Of a stretch of 11,251 bases of DNA, positions 1 through 6,401 are shown piece by piece. Position numbers and translations under genes: made by a program. Position 1 is the stretch's first letter. Every line of letters starts with the position of its first letter. The stretch lies in the NCBI GenBank assembly GCA_022563215.1, contig JADFNT010000030.1, forward strand, positions 1 through 11,251. Direction: 5' to 3'. The stretch comes from Pseudomonadota bacterium. GTDB lineage: Bacteria > Pseudomonadota > Alphaproteobacteria > Rhodospirillales > Casp-alpha2. The notes beneath the pieces are model-generated. The model saw only the letters and a list, made by a program, of their open reading frames with translations, was not told the origin of the DNA and ran no database searches.

Positions 1-991
1 CAAAGGAATAAGGAAAATCCGACTTGGCGATGGGGACGTGCTTGATGGATGACTGTTTCTGGCCCGTTAGCCAGCCCGACAACTCCTCCAAACCCCACCG
101 TTCCTCTTCGGCGTCGTTGAGCATGCCGCGAAGCGGTTCCAGCAACGGAATGGGAAGACGCGCATTGGCGCAAATGGCGGCATAACTGCCTTGCACTATT
201 TTCATCTGGATCAAGTTTTCTTCGCTGATGTTGGCGACCGGGTTGTAACCCAGCATCAACACCACAAAGGTCACGCCCAGGGCATAGACGTCGTCGGGCA
301 AGCCGCCGCGGCCGCGCCCGCCCGGCGGGGCCATGGAGCGCTCGATGGGCTCAAACATCGGCGGCTGGTCGAAGCCGGGCGGAACCGTCGCGCAATCGCC
401 CAACACCACCACCTGTTGGGCTTTGTCCATGAAGAAAACGTTATCAGGACGGATCTCCCGGTGCGGGATATCTAAGGCGTGGATGTTCTTCAGGCCGTCG
501 ACCAGGGGGCCCATGATGCTGCGGGGAAAATCGTACTCTGTGAATTTGAAGGTGCCGGCCTTGATGGCGTCCAGCACACGGCCCCCCAACGGCCGTTCGT
601 AAATGACGATCATGGAACGTTGCCCCAAAAGCGGGCAGTCAATGATGTCCCATTCGACCAGGGGCATAAGCCCATCGGGCACCTCGTCCTTGAGCGCGCT
701 CATGGCGTTGGTGCGGGTCGGCAGGCCGGGCGTGCAGACGAGCCCGAACAGCTTCCGTCCCAGATCCCGGCGGTCCTCGACCGTGTAGGCCTTGGCCGAC
801 GGGGTATCCATGTCGGTCAACGGTATGTTGAAGTCGAGCAGATAGCGGTCGCGCAGCAACACCGGCCCCACGGTCGTCGGTGCGGGAGGGGGAGACTCTG
901 CTTCGGGGGGCGCTTCCGCTTCTGGAGCCAAGACCTTATCGGGAAGAGGCGATTGCTCCCCGACTTCGGCTTCAAGTGGCGATTCTGCCAT
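1..991 (-). CDS. Degenerate protein kinase (pseudokinase-like), N-terminal part; continues beyond the left edge
   Basis: The open frame starts at an ATG at 991 and runs 330 codons to the window edge without a stop, so the C-terminus is missing. The first ~42 residues are Pro/Glu/Ala-rich and probably disordered. The rest follows a Ser/Thr kinase fold: a hinge-like stretch MIVIYERPLGGRV (127-139), HREIRPDN (177-184) where active kinases have HRDxxxxN, GDC (198-200) where DFG is expected, then PPGFDQP, and DDVYALGV (233-240), which matches subdomain IX. EERWGLEEL (296-304) resembles subdomain XI. No glycine-rich loop is visible, and the ATP-binding lysine is uncertain (K67 in SAKAY is one candidate). 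The catalytic Asp is Glu and the Mg-binding Asp is displaced, so catalysis is doubtful. Established knowledge: related alphaproteobacterial proteins annotated as kinases carry similar HRxIRPxN motifs. The gene lies 188 bp downstream of purA on the same strand, behind its own AT-rich spacer. Its role is unknown. Confidence 0.8.
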   Translation of the reverse strand, partial: MAESPLEAEVGEQSPLPDKVLAPEAEAPPEAESPPPAPTTVGPVLLRDRYLLDFNIPLTDMDTPSAKAYTVEDRRDLGRKLFGLVCTPGLPTRTNAMSALKDEVPDGLMPLVEWDIIDCPLLGQRSMIVIYERPLGGRVLDAIKAGTFKFTEYDFPRSIMGPLVDGLKNIHALDIPHREIRPDNVFFMDKAQQVVVLGDCATVPPGFDQPPMFEPIERSMAPPGGRGRGGLPDDVYALGVTFVVLMLGYNPVANISEENLIQMKIVQGSYAAICANARLPIPLLEPLRGMLNDAEEERWGLEELSGWLTGQKQSSIKHVPIAKSDFPYSF

Positions 992-1031
992 GATGTCGAT
1001 TCCCACCCGGTTTAGGGGACAATAATTTAAT

Positions 1032-1062
1032 TATCGCCCTATACCGGTTATGTCGGGCGATA
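1032..1062. promoter_or_regulatory. Inverted repeat upstream of the kinase-like gene (possible operator)
   Basis: TATCGCCC (1032-1039) and GGGCGATA (1055-1062) are perfect 8-bp inverted arms separated by 15 bp. They lie 41-71 bp upstream of the kinase-like ATG in the spacer after purA. On the minus strand the promoter-proximal arm runs into GATAAT, a possible -10 box, but no good -35 is seen at the right distance. A repressor or activator site is inferred from position and symmetry only. The wide spacing makes an RNA hairpin less likely than a dimeric protein site. Confidence 0.35.
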
Positions 1063-1078
1063 TTAGACGCCAACGCTT

Positions 1079-1101
1079 TGAAAAACAATAAAAGTTTTTC
1101 A
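1079..1101 (-). terminator. AT-rich hairpin downstream of purA (possible weak terminator)
   Basis: TGAAAAAC (1079-1086) and GTTTTTCA (1094-1101) form a perfect 8-bp stem with a 7-nt loop, about 80 nt past the purA stop. On the transcribed minus strand the arm and loop are U-rich, but no U-tract follows the stem, so a classical intrinsic terminator is not established. Confidence 0.3.
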
Positions 1102-1179
1102 GCCTGTGGTTGGGGAATGATTTCCGAGGTGCTGGCGTAGTCCCGACAGGGGGCAAAAAAAGACTCTTAAATCAATGCC

Positions 1180-2472
1180 TTAATCGGAAAACGGGTCCTG
1201 AACCAGGATCACGTCCTCGCGCTCCGGGCTTGTGGATAAAAGCGCCACGGGAGCATCGATAATCTCTTCGATGCGGCGGATGTACTTGACCGCCGTTGCC
1301 GGCAGATCGGCCCAGGTTCGGGCCCCCCGGGTGCTTTGGGACCACCCTTCCATGACCTCGAAAACGGGCTCGACCTTCGCCTGGCGAACCGTCGAAGCCG
1401 GCAAATGGTCAAGCGCCTCGCCATCGATCCTGTAGCCGGTGCAGACCTTGAGCTCTTCCATGCCGTCGAGCACGTCGAGCTTGGTCAAGGCGATGCCGTT
1501 AATGCCGTTGATCTTCACCGCCTGGCGCACCAGCACACCGTCGAACCAGCCGCACCGGCGCGGCCGCCCGGTGACGGTGCCGAATTCTTTGCCGCGTTCG
1601 CCGAGCAGGCGGCCGATGTCATCCTGCAGCTCGGTCGGGAACGGCCCGCCGCCGACGCGGGTAGTATAAGCCTTGGTAATGCCGAGCACATAGTCGATCA
1701 CGCCGGGGCCCTGTCCCGAACCGACGGCGGCCTGGGCGGCCACCGTGTTCGACGAGGTGACGAAAGGATAGGTGCCGTGGTCGACGTCCAACATCGTGCC
1801 CTGGGCGCCTTCGAACAGGATGCGTTTGCCGTTGCGCCGGGCGGTGTCCAGCTCCTGCCAGACGACGCCGATAAAAGGCAGGATTTTCGGCGCCACGTCC
1901 TCAAGCTTCGCCTTCAGGTCGGCGGCGTCGATCTCGGGTTCGCCGAGACCGCGCCGGAGCGCGTTGTGGTGCAGCAGCAACCCCTCGATCCGGCCGCTCA
2001 GCACTTCCGGATCGGCCAGGTCGCCGACGCGGATGGCGCGCCGGGCCACCTTGTCCTCATAGGCGGGGCCGATGCCGCGTCCGGTGGTGCCGATTTTGCC
2101 TTTGCCCAGGGCTTTTTCCCGGGCCTGGTCGAGTTCAACGTGCAGAGGCAGGATCAGGACCGCGTTTTCGGCGATGCGGACGTTTTCGGGCGTCACCTCG
2201 ACTCCTAGGCGGCGGACGGTTTCCATTTCGTCGAGCAGCGCCCACGGGTCGATAACGACGCCGTTGCCGATGATCGACAGCTTCTTCGGCCTGACGACGC
2301 CGGACGGCAGCAAGTTCAGCTTGTAGGTGGTGCCGTCGATGACCAGGGTGTGCCCGGCGTTGTGGCCGCCCTGGAAGCGGACCACCACGTCGGCCCGTTC
2401 GGACAGCCAATCGACGATCTTGCCCTTTCCTTCGTCGCCCCATTGCGACCCGATGACGACTACGTTGGCCAT
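1180..2472 (-). CDS. purA: Adenylosuccinate synthetase
   Basis: PurA joins IMP and aspartate using GTP to give adenylosuccinate, the first committed step from IMP to AMP, in the cytosol. At 430 residues it has the normal bacterial length. The family motifs are present in order: WGDEGKGK (11-18, catalytic Asp13), NAGHT (38-42, catalytic His41), [14 protein letters not shown] (128-141, IMP contacts), [19 protein letters not shown] (221-239), TGRPRRCGW (301-309), the guanine-binding TKLDVLDG (330-337), and STSPERED near the C-terminus. The ATG at 2472 puts the N-terminal [17 protein letters not shown] in the usual place. It begins 6 bp after the hisZ stop, so the two genes almost certainly share a transcript, and the A/G-rich end of hisZ (AAAAAGGG) can serve as the ribosome-binding site. 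No anomaly is seen in the active site. Confidence 0.98.
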   Translation of the reverse strand: MANVVVIGSQWGDEGKGKIVDWLSERADVVVRFQGGHNAGHTLVIDGTTYKLNLLPSGVVRPKKLSIIGNGVVIDPWALLDEMETVRRLGVEVTPENVRIAENAVLILPLHVELDQAREKALGKGKIGTTGRGIGPAYEDKVARRAIRVGDLADPEVLSGRIEGLLLHHNALRRGLGEPEIDAADLKAKLEDVAPKILPFIGVVWQELDTARRNGKRILFEGAQGTMLDVDHGTYPFVTSSNTVAAQAAVGSGQGPGVIDYVLGITKAYTTRVGGGPFPTELQDDIGRLLGERGKEFGTVTGRPRRCGWFDGVLVRQAVKINGINGIALTKLDVLDGMEELKVCTGYRIDGEALDHLPASTVRQAKVEPVFEVMEGWSQSTRGARTWADLPATAVKYIRRIEEIIDAPVALLSTSPEREDVILVQDPFSD

Positions 2473-2478
2473 AACGGT

Positions 2479-3654
2479 CTAACCCTTTTTCTTTTTGCCG
2501 ATTTCTTTGATCTTGCCGCCGTCCAGCAGGTGGCTGCATGCCAGCCGTTTGGCTTCGGTTTCGGCGTCGGCGCCCTCTTCAAGGCCGGCGACGGCGATCC
2601 AGCCTTCGGCCCTGAGCTTCGCCGCTTCCTCCGCCGGTGTGCCGGCCGGCAGGAACACCCGGGACGCCGATTCCGGCGCCGGCAGGGCGCGAAGCACGGT
2701 ATCCATGAACAAGGTGAATCCGGTTGCCGGTTCCCCGCCCTTGCCGTCGTCGCCATTGGCGGCGTAGCGCCCGCCGTTGCCGAGTTCGCCACGAACCCCC
2801 TTGGCGAAGAACGTGAAGGTGACGCCGGTATGGTATTCGAAGCCCCGGTTTTCCACCGGGTCGATGGTCAATTTCAGGTCCGGACGGGCGGTCCGGACAC
2901 GATCCACCACGTCGGCCAGGCGTTTGCGGCCGTCTTCGGCATCGCCTTCCAAACCAAGGCCGCCCAGGGCGTCCAGAGTCTCGGCGGCGGGGCCGGCGGC
3001 CGACAGCATGGCCGCCAGGGTTTGGGTGAGGGCTTCGCCCAATTCAGCGCCGAGGCCGGCGACGGCGGCGGCGTCCTTGCGGTCCAGGGCCTGGCGCAGC
3101 TTGGCCCGGAGGCTTGGGTCGGCGTCGCCGCTGACGGCCGGCACCAGCGCCGGCAGGCCGAGGTCGCAGGACAGCTCGGCGACGCCAAGGTCGGTCAACG
3201 CGCCGGCGGCCATGGCAATGACTTCGGCGTCGGCGGCGGGTCCGGCGGCGCCGATCAGTTCGGCGCCGACTTGCATGAACTGGCGTTCGGGCCGGAGCTG
3301 AGAACCCCGGACCCTGAGCACCTGTCCGGCATAGCTGAGTCTAAGCGGACGCGGCGCCTTGGCCAGCCTGGCCTTGGCGATGCGGGCGACCTGGGGGGTG
3401 ATATCGGCGCGCACGGCCATCATCCGTTGCGATTCGGGGTCCATGAGCCGGAAGGTCTGTTCGGCCAAGCCGGCGCCGATGCCCGTCAAAAGCCCGTCTT
3501 CGAACTCGATCAGGGGCGGTTCGACCCGGTCATAGCCGTGGCCGGAAAAACACGCCAACAGCCGGTTCAGCACCGACGCCTCGAATTCGGCGTCGGGGGC
3601 CAGAACATCGGAAAATCCGGCCGGCAATAAGGCCTTGTCAGAAAAATCTGTCAT
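2479..3654 (-). CDS. hisZ: ATP phosphoribosyltransferase regulatory subunit (HisZ)
   Basis: HisZ is a catalytically inactive relative of histidyl-tRNA synthetase. It pairs with the short form of HisG to make the allosteric ATP phosphoribosyltransferase that opens histidine synthesis. The 391-residue product shows a class II synthetase fold: PAGFSDVLAP near the N-terminus, MAVRADITPQVAR (79-91), YAGQVLRVRG with RPERQFMQVGAELIG (108-134, the motif 2 region), and NRGFEYHTGVTF (269-280), which matches the HisRS RGxxYYTG stretch. LGNGGRYA follows, near motif 3. There is no C-terminal anticodon-binding domain of HisRS length, which favours HisZ over HisS. Its neighbour is purA rather than hisG; hisZ next to purA is a known alphaproteobacterial arrangement. 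The start lacks a strong Shine-Dalgarno sequence. The C-terminus ends in a lysine run, KKKKG. Confidence 0.93.
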   Translation of the reverse strand: MTDFSDKALLPAGFSDVLAPDAEFEASVLNRLLACFSGHGYDRVEPPLIEFEDGLLTGIGAGLAEQTFRLMDPESQRMMAVRADITPQVARIAKARLAKAPRPLRLSYAGQVLRVRGSQLRPERQFMQVGAELIGAAGPAADAEVIAMAAGALTDLGVAELSCDLGLPALVPAVSGDADPSLRAKLRQALDRKDAAAVAGLGAELGEALTQTLAAMLSAAGPAAETLDALGGLGLEGDAEDGRKRLADVVDRVRTARPDLKLTIDPVENRGFEYHTGVTFTFFAKGVRGELGNGGRYAANGDDGKGGEPATGFTLFMDTVLRALPAPESASRVFLPAGTPAEEAAKLRAEGWIAVAGLEEGADAETEAKRLACSHLLDGGKIKEIGKKKKG

Positions 3655-3703
3655 CGTCGGATGCGCTCTGGATGAGAGCCAAATTCTTAACTAACGCATT
3701 ACA

Positions 3704-3732
3704 GGGCCGTGGTGGGTCGGCCACCACGGCCC
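3704..3732. repeat. Strong perfect hairpin between the permease gene and hisZ
   Basis: GGGCCGTGGTGG (3704-3715) and CCACCACGGCCC (3721-3732) form a perfect 12-bp GC-rich stem with a 5-nt loop. It lies 54 bp past the permease stop and about 50 bp before the hisZ ATG, both genes being on the minus strand. Neither strand has a T-run after the stem, so it is not a textbook intrinsic terminator. It may still stop or stabilise the permease mRNA, or sit at the head of the hisZ-purA transcript. It could also be a dispersed repeat; one window cannot show which. Confidence 0.6.
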
Positions 3733-3785
3733 CGATTGCGCAACCTAGCAGAACGCCACCCCCGGCGCCAGACCCGGCGGGCGCT

Positions 3786-4895
3786 TCAACCGGAAATGGC
3801 CAGTTGATACAAAAACCCGGCGGCCAGCGATCCGGTCAGGGAAAGCGCCACGTACCAAGCGAACACCTGGCGCCGCACGAGGGCGTAAACCGCCATCGCC
3901 GCCGGTATGCTGGTGACGCCGCCGGCAATCATGAAAGCCAAAGCCGCGCCCTCGTTCATGCCCAAATCGATCATGCCGGCCATCAGCGGGATGGCGGCAA
4001 AGCCGTTGAGATAAGCCGGAATCCCGACGACGACAGCAGCGGGGATCGTCCACCAGGCGCCGCTGCCGAGCCATTCAGCGATCATTCCGGGGGGAATGAA
4101 AGCGACCATCAGGCTTTCGATGGCAAACGCCAACGTCAGCCACTTGCCCAGGAACCACCCGGTTTCGCCAAGGCTTTCGGTAAACAGGCGGCGCCGTTCG
4201 GGCTCGCGCCAGAAAGGCCACAATACCCCGTCTGCGTTCCCTTCGGCCGCGGCTTCGGACTTTGCCGCCGGCCCGCAGGCGGTTTTAACGGCGCTGGAAA
4301 GCGGGTCCTTGAACAGGCCCAGCCTTTGCGCGCCCAAGGTACCGAAGCCGCCGATCAGCCCGATGGAGAACGCGGCAAGGGTCTTGGCCAAGGTGAAGGG
4401 AAGCCCGAGGGCGGCGGCGCTGAGGATGAACATTTCCGGGTCCATCAATGGCGAGGAGATCCAAAAAGCCATCACCGGGGCCAGCGGCACGCCGGCGCCC
4501 AGCAGTCCGGCGACGATGGGAATGACGCCGCACGAACAGAAAGGCGACAGGCTCCCGAACAACGCGGCGGCGCCGATCATGACGGCCGGGCGGCCGGAAA
4601 AAACGCCGGCGATCAGTTTTTCCGACCCGGTGGCCCGGGCCGCCGCGGCGACGGCGACGGACAGCAGTATAAAGGGAGAAATAGTAATCAGCGCCGATCC
4701 GACGAAGCTCAGACTTTCCGGCACCCGGGCTGGGGCGAGAAGGAAAAGGCCCAGGTAAATCCCCATCATCGCCCATAGGACGGCATCGACGCGGGAAAAG
4801 AATTTCAGGAAATGTCCGCCCCAGGTCCTTGCCGTCATCAGCCCGCCGGACGAAGCGTCCTGCCTTAGAACATGGTCGAGGGGTTCAGGGTTCAT
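3786..4895 (-). CDS. DUF318/ArsP-type permease, probable metal(loid) or organoarsenical efflux
   Basis: This is a 369-residue inner-membrane protein of the permease family that includes ArsP, the trivalent organoarsenical exporter. Two homologous halves are visible. The first has hydrophobic segments at about 37-55, 66-86 and 104-150 with the family hallmark SPFCSCGVIPI (117-127, Cys120 and Cys122). The second has GIPAYLNGFAAIPLMAG (291-307) and MIAGGVTSIPAAMAV (322-336). A hydrophilic loop at about 195-245 joins them and holds a further cysteine, Cys207. The ATG at 4895 is preceded by GAGGA at a 9-nt distance, which supports this start over Met20. The gene follows arsR by 38 bp on the same strand, so it is very likely controlled by that repressor. 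The exported substrate is inferred: arsenicals are the best guess, while copper or zinc, reported for some relatives, cannot be excluded. Confidence 0.85.
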   Translation of the reverse strand: MNPEPLDHVLRQDASSGGLMTARTWGGHFLKFFSRVDAVLWAMMGIYLGLFLLAPARVPESLSFVGSALITISPFILLSVAVAAAARATGSEKLIAGVFSGRPAVMIGAAALFGSLSPFCSCGVIPIVAGLLGAGVPLAPVMAFWISSPLMDPEMFILSAAALGLPFTLAKTLAAFSIGLIGGFGTLGAQRLGLFKDPLSSAVKTACGPAAKSEAAAEGNADGVLWPFWREPERRRLFTESLGETGWFLGKWLTLAFAIESLMVAFIPPGMIAEWLGSGAWWTIPAAVVVGIPAYLNGFAAIPLMAGMIDLGMNEGAALAFMIAGGVTSIPAAMAVYALVRRQVFAWYVALSLTGSLAAGFLYQLAISG

Positions 4896-4933
4896 CGGTC
4901 GACGTCCTCATCTCCGGGCCGGGCCTGGGGTGT

Positions 4934-5251
4934 TCAGGCCGCGGGCTGGTCGGTCATTTGGTCGTCGAAACCGGCGCAGCATTCGGCGGTCAGATAGGTC
5001 ACCAAACCGTCCATCACCTCGGTTCGGGCAAAGCAATGAAGGCTCCGGCCCCGGCGGCGCTGTTCCACCAACCCGACCCAGACCAGCCTGGCGATGTGGT
5101 GCGACAGGGTGGAGGCCGGGATTTGCAGGCGGCGCTGGAGGTCGCCGACCACCATGCCGACGTGACCGGCCCGGACCAACAGCCGGAATACCGCCAGCCG
5201 GGTCGGACTGCCCAGCTCGGCTAGGCATTTAGCCGCATTTTCTTCGTTCAT
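4934..5251 (-). CDS. ArsR/SmtB-family transcriptional repressor
   Basis: This winged-helix repressor of 105 residues presumably leaves its operator when it binds a thiophilic metalloid. The typical ArsR opening LAELGSPTRLAVFRLL is at 10-25, the recognition-helix region IPASTLSHHIARLVWVGLV at 44-62, and the wing QRRRGRSLHCF after it. There is no CxC motif in the DNA-binding helix as in E. coli ArsR. Instead adjacent cysteines Cys91-Cys92 (AECC) lie near the C-terminus, with Cys73 and Cys9 elsewhere. C-terminal paired cysteines are known as As(III) ligands in the Acidithiobacillus ferrooxidans type of ArsR, so arsenic sensing is inferred. A TTG at 5269 would add six residues and has AAGGA upstream, but it lies inside the spacer of the apparent promoter, so the ATG at 5251 is preferred. 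It heads an operon with the permease gene. Confidence 0.88.
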   Translation of the reverse strand: MNEENAAKCLAELGSPTRLAVFRLLVRAGHVGMVVGDLQRRLQIPASTLSHHIARLVWVGLVEQRRRGRSLHCFARTEVMDGLVTYLTAECCAGFDDQMTDQPAA

Positions 5252-5286
5252 GGGGATAGTGTAGCCCAAGGTTTCCTTGATATCAA
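5251..5286 (-). promoter_or_regulatory. arsR promoter, apparently giving a leaderless transcript
   Basis: Reading the minus strand, TTGATA (5286-5281) matches a -35 box at five of six bases. After exactly 17 bp, TACACT (5263-5258) matches a -10 box at four of six. The expected start, 7 nt past the -10, falls on 5251, the A of the arsR ATG. The mRNA would then have no leader and no Shine-Dalgarno sequence. The -35 lies within the palindromic operator. Confidence 0.55.
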
Positions 5287-5315
5287 CGATATTTCTAGAA
5301 ATATCGAAATATCAA
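5277..5315. promoter_or_regulatory. ArsR operator: large nested palindrome over the -35 box
   Basis: A perfect 20-bp palindrome occupies 5287-5306 (half-site CGATATTTCT). It is flanked by TTGATATCAA, itself a 10-bp palindrome, at 5277-5286 and by ATATCAA at 5309-5315, so the outer arms also mirror each other with a 1-bp difference in spacing. AT-rich inverted repeats with ATCAA/TTGAT half-sites are typical of ArsR-family operators. The proximal palindrome contains the -35 box of arsR, so bound repressor would block RNA polymerase. Autoregulation is inferred. Confidence 0.7.
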
Positions 5316-5407
5316 GGGTTGAAAGAGGCCAGAAGAAGGAAGCGGTTGACATGCCGGTGAGTAAAAAAAGGGTGAAATTTGAATCCGGAAAGGGTCGCCG
5401 GCGGCGA

Positions 5408-6004
5408 TTATTGCAACGGGAACGACTTCTGGCGCACGGTCTGTCCCAGGCTGTTGACGAGAATCGGAATCATGTTCCGGGTCATTTTGCGGTTGTCGCC
5501 GGGGCCGATGTCGGCACTGCTCCAACCCTGCCACAGGCGCTTGCCGTTCGATTTGTCGTCGATGGTGACGTCGATGCGGAAACTGCTTGGCGTTACCGTC
5601 CGGGTCAATTCCCTGCGGTTGGGGTTTAACAGGCCGCCGCGGGCGGAATTGAAAAGGTTGAGACGGACCCTCGGCGCTTCGATGCCCGTTTGGTCGGGGT
5701 TGTTGCTCAACTCGACAAGCCGGTTGGGGCCGCCGCCGGACCAGGAGCCGACGGTATCGCGGGTTTCGAAGGTAAGGATCAGGGCCGCGTCCTTGGACAC
5801 GGTATAGCCCTTTTGCCTCAGGACGCGCTCGAAATCCTTCTGCAGGACCAGGTTGAGGTGGGAATTATCGAGCGGCCGGACGAACAGGGCCGACCCTCGG
5901 GGGAGGGGCTGGAAGGAAACCGCGCTTATCCGGCCGTCGGCAAATGCCGCCGTCGCCGCGGTCAAGGCGATGGCGAAAGCGGTGAGGAATCCAATACGTT
6001 TCAC
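5408..6004 (-). CDS. Secreted protein of unknown function (possibly DUF4136-like)
   Basis: The product has 198 residues. A GTG start at 6004 is chosen because GAAAGGG lies 7 nt upstream; a TTG at 6010 in the same frame would add only two residues. The N-terminus is a good signal peptide: Lys-Arg, a hydrophobic core, then cleavage after AAFA at about residue 22. There is no lipobox cysteine, so the mature protein should be soluble in the periplasm rather than lipid-anchored. The mature part shows alternating beta-like segments (ALILTFETRD, RIDVTIDDKSNGKRLWQGW) and ends in a helix-like ILVNSLGQTVRQKSFPL. The layout, with a substitution-tolerant core, a Trp-containing strand and a C-terminal helix, resembles DUF4136-type envelope proteins, but this is a weak likeness. 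It is transcribed toward arsR on the same strand, yet arsR has its own promoter, so a shared role is not implied. Confidence 0.8.
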   Translation of the reverse strand: MKRIGFLTAFAIALTAATAAFADGRISAVSFQPLPRGSALFVRPLDNSHLNLVLQKDFERVLRQKGYTVSKDAALILTFETRDTVGSWSGGGPNRLVELSNNPDQTGIEAPRVRLNLFNSARGGLLNPNRRELTRTVTPSSFRIDVTIDDKSNGKRLWQGWSSADIGPGDNRKMTRNMIPILVNSLGQTVRQKSFPLQ

Positions 6005-6159
6005 GATCAAGCCCTTTCAAAAAAAACGGCCCCCCAACCGAATTGTTCCCCTCCACCGGCGGCAAGCCGTCCATGTCGGGGATCAATGTTCCAGTCTATC
6101 GCAGGCCGAAGGATTAGGGGAATCAATCTTTCTAGAAGACCCACAAACCACGGCTTTCC

Positions 6160-6302
6160 GGTTGTCCGGGACGACGGTCGATTGGCTCGGCGCCCTGGTG
6201 CCGCGGGCCGCCACCCCGGGCGCCGACGCCGTCACCGGCGCCGTCCTCGCCGATCCGGAAACCCATTTGCGCCTGATCGGCACCGTTTTCATCATTATTG
6301 GA
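6160..6302 (+). pseudogene. Remnant of a second HPGTP-type glycosyltransferase gene
   Basis: Translating the frame with a codon at 6168 gives GTTVDWLGALVPRAATP, then GADAVTGAVLADPETHLRLI and GTVFIII. These align with residues 70-118 of the glycosyltransferase encoded at 7141-8787 (HPGTPVQWLGAL...AVLAEPEVHLRLISTVF): about 28 of 46 residues are identical, with one two-residue gap. The conserved His-Pro of HPGTP is replaced by Leu-Ser, and the frame ends at 6321-6323. The expected DP motif upstream and all later membrane segments are absent, and no ribosome-binding site fits. Many differences from the intact gene are at third codon positions (GAA/GAG, CTG/CTC, GTT/GTC), so the copy seems to have diverged as a working gene before it decayed. 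The rest of 6005-6401 holds no gene that I can support. Confidence 0.75.
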
Positions 6303-6326
6303 ATATCAGCCGTGAATGTGTAGAAG
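6298..6326 (+). promoter_or_regulatory. Possible promoter for the methyltransferase operon
   Basis: TTGGAA (6298-6303) and TAGAAG (6321-6326) are each four-of-six matches to the sigma-70 boxes with a 17-bp spacer. A start near 6333 would give a ~70-nt leader for the ATG at 6402. The match is weak, and the boxes overlap the end of the gene remnant. Confidence 0.25.
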
Positions 6327-6330
6327 AGGG

Positions 6331-6366
6331 CGGTCTTGGGAATCTCAGCGGTCTTGAGAAACTCAG
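6331..6366 (+). repeat. Two 18-bp tandem repeats ahead of the methyltransferase gene
   Basis: CGGTCTTGGGAATCTCAG (6331-6348) is followed directly by CGGTCTTGAGAAACTCAG (6349-6366), with 16 of 18 bases the same. A related GGAATATCAGCCGT lies at 6300-6313. The repeats fill the space between the gene remnant and the methyltransferase start. They could be a duplicated binding site or replication slippage at the site of the old deletion. Confidence 0.6.
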
Positions 6367-6401
6367 GTCCTGCTTCGACAATTTTCAGGCTGTTGGTCGC
6401 C

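Noticed and set aside
1336..2208. Long plus-strand open frame of 290 codons across purA
   Set aside because: It is antisense to purA, which has every family motif; long opposite-strand frames are expected in GC-rich coding sequence, and the translation resembles no family.
2350..3630. Plus-strand open frame of 426 codons across hisZ
   Set aside because: It is antisense to hisZ and its Gly/Gln/His-rich translation has no recognisable domain or start signal.
3665..3679. Short inverted repeat GCTCT/AGAGC before hisZ
   Set aside because: Five-base arms with a 5-nt loop are common by chance and there is no other signal with them.
3672..4778. Plus-strand open frame of 368 codons across the permease gene
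   Set aside because: The translation is hydrophilic low-complexity sequence, whereas the minus strand encodes clear membrane segments with the FCSCG motif.
5363..5407. Small hairpin TCGCC/GGCGA after the secreted-protein stop and a later T7 run
   Set aside because: The stem is only 5 bp and the T-run lies about 25 nt beyond it, so they do not form a believable intrinsic terminator.
5853..6159. Open frame upstream of the glycosyltransferase remnant in the same frame
   Set aside because: Most of it is antisense to the secreted-protein gene and shows no likeness to the N-terminus of the glycosyltransferase, so it is not part of the remnant.
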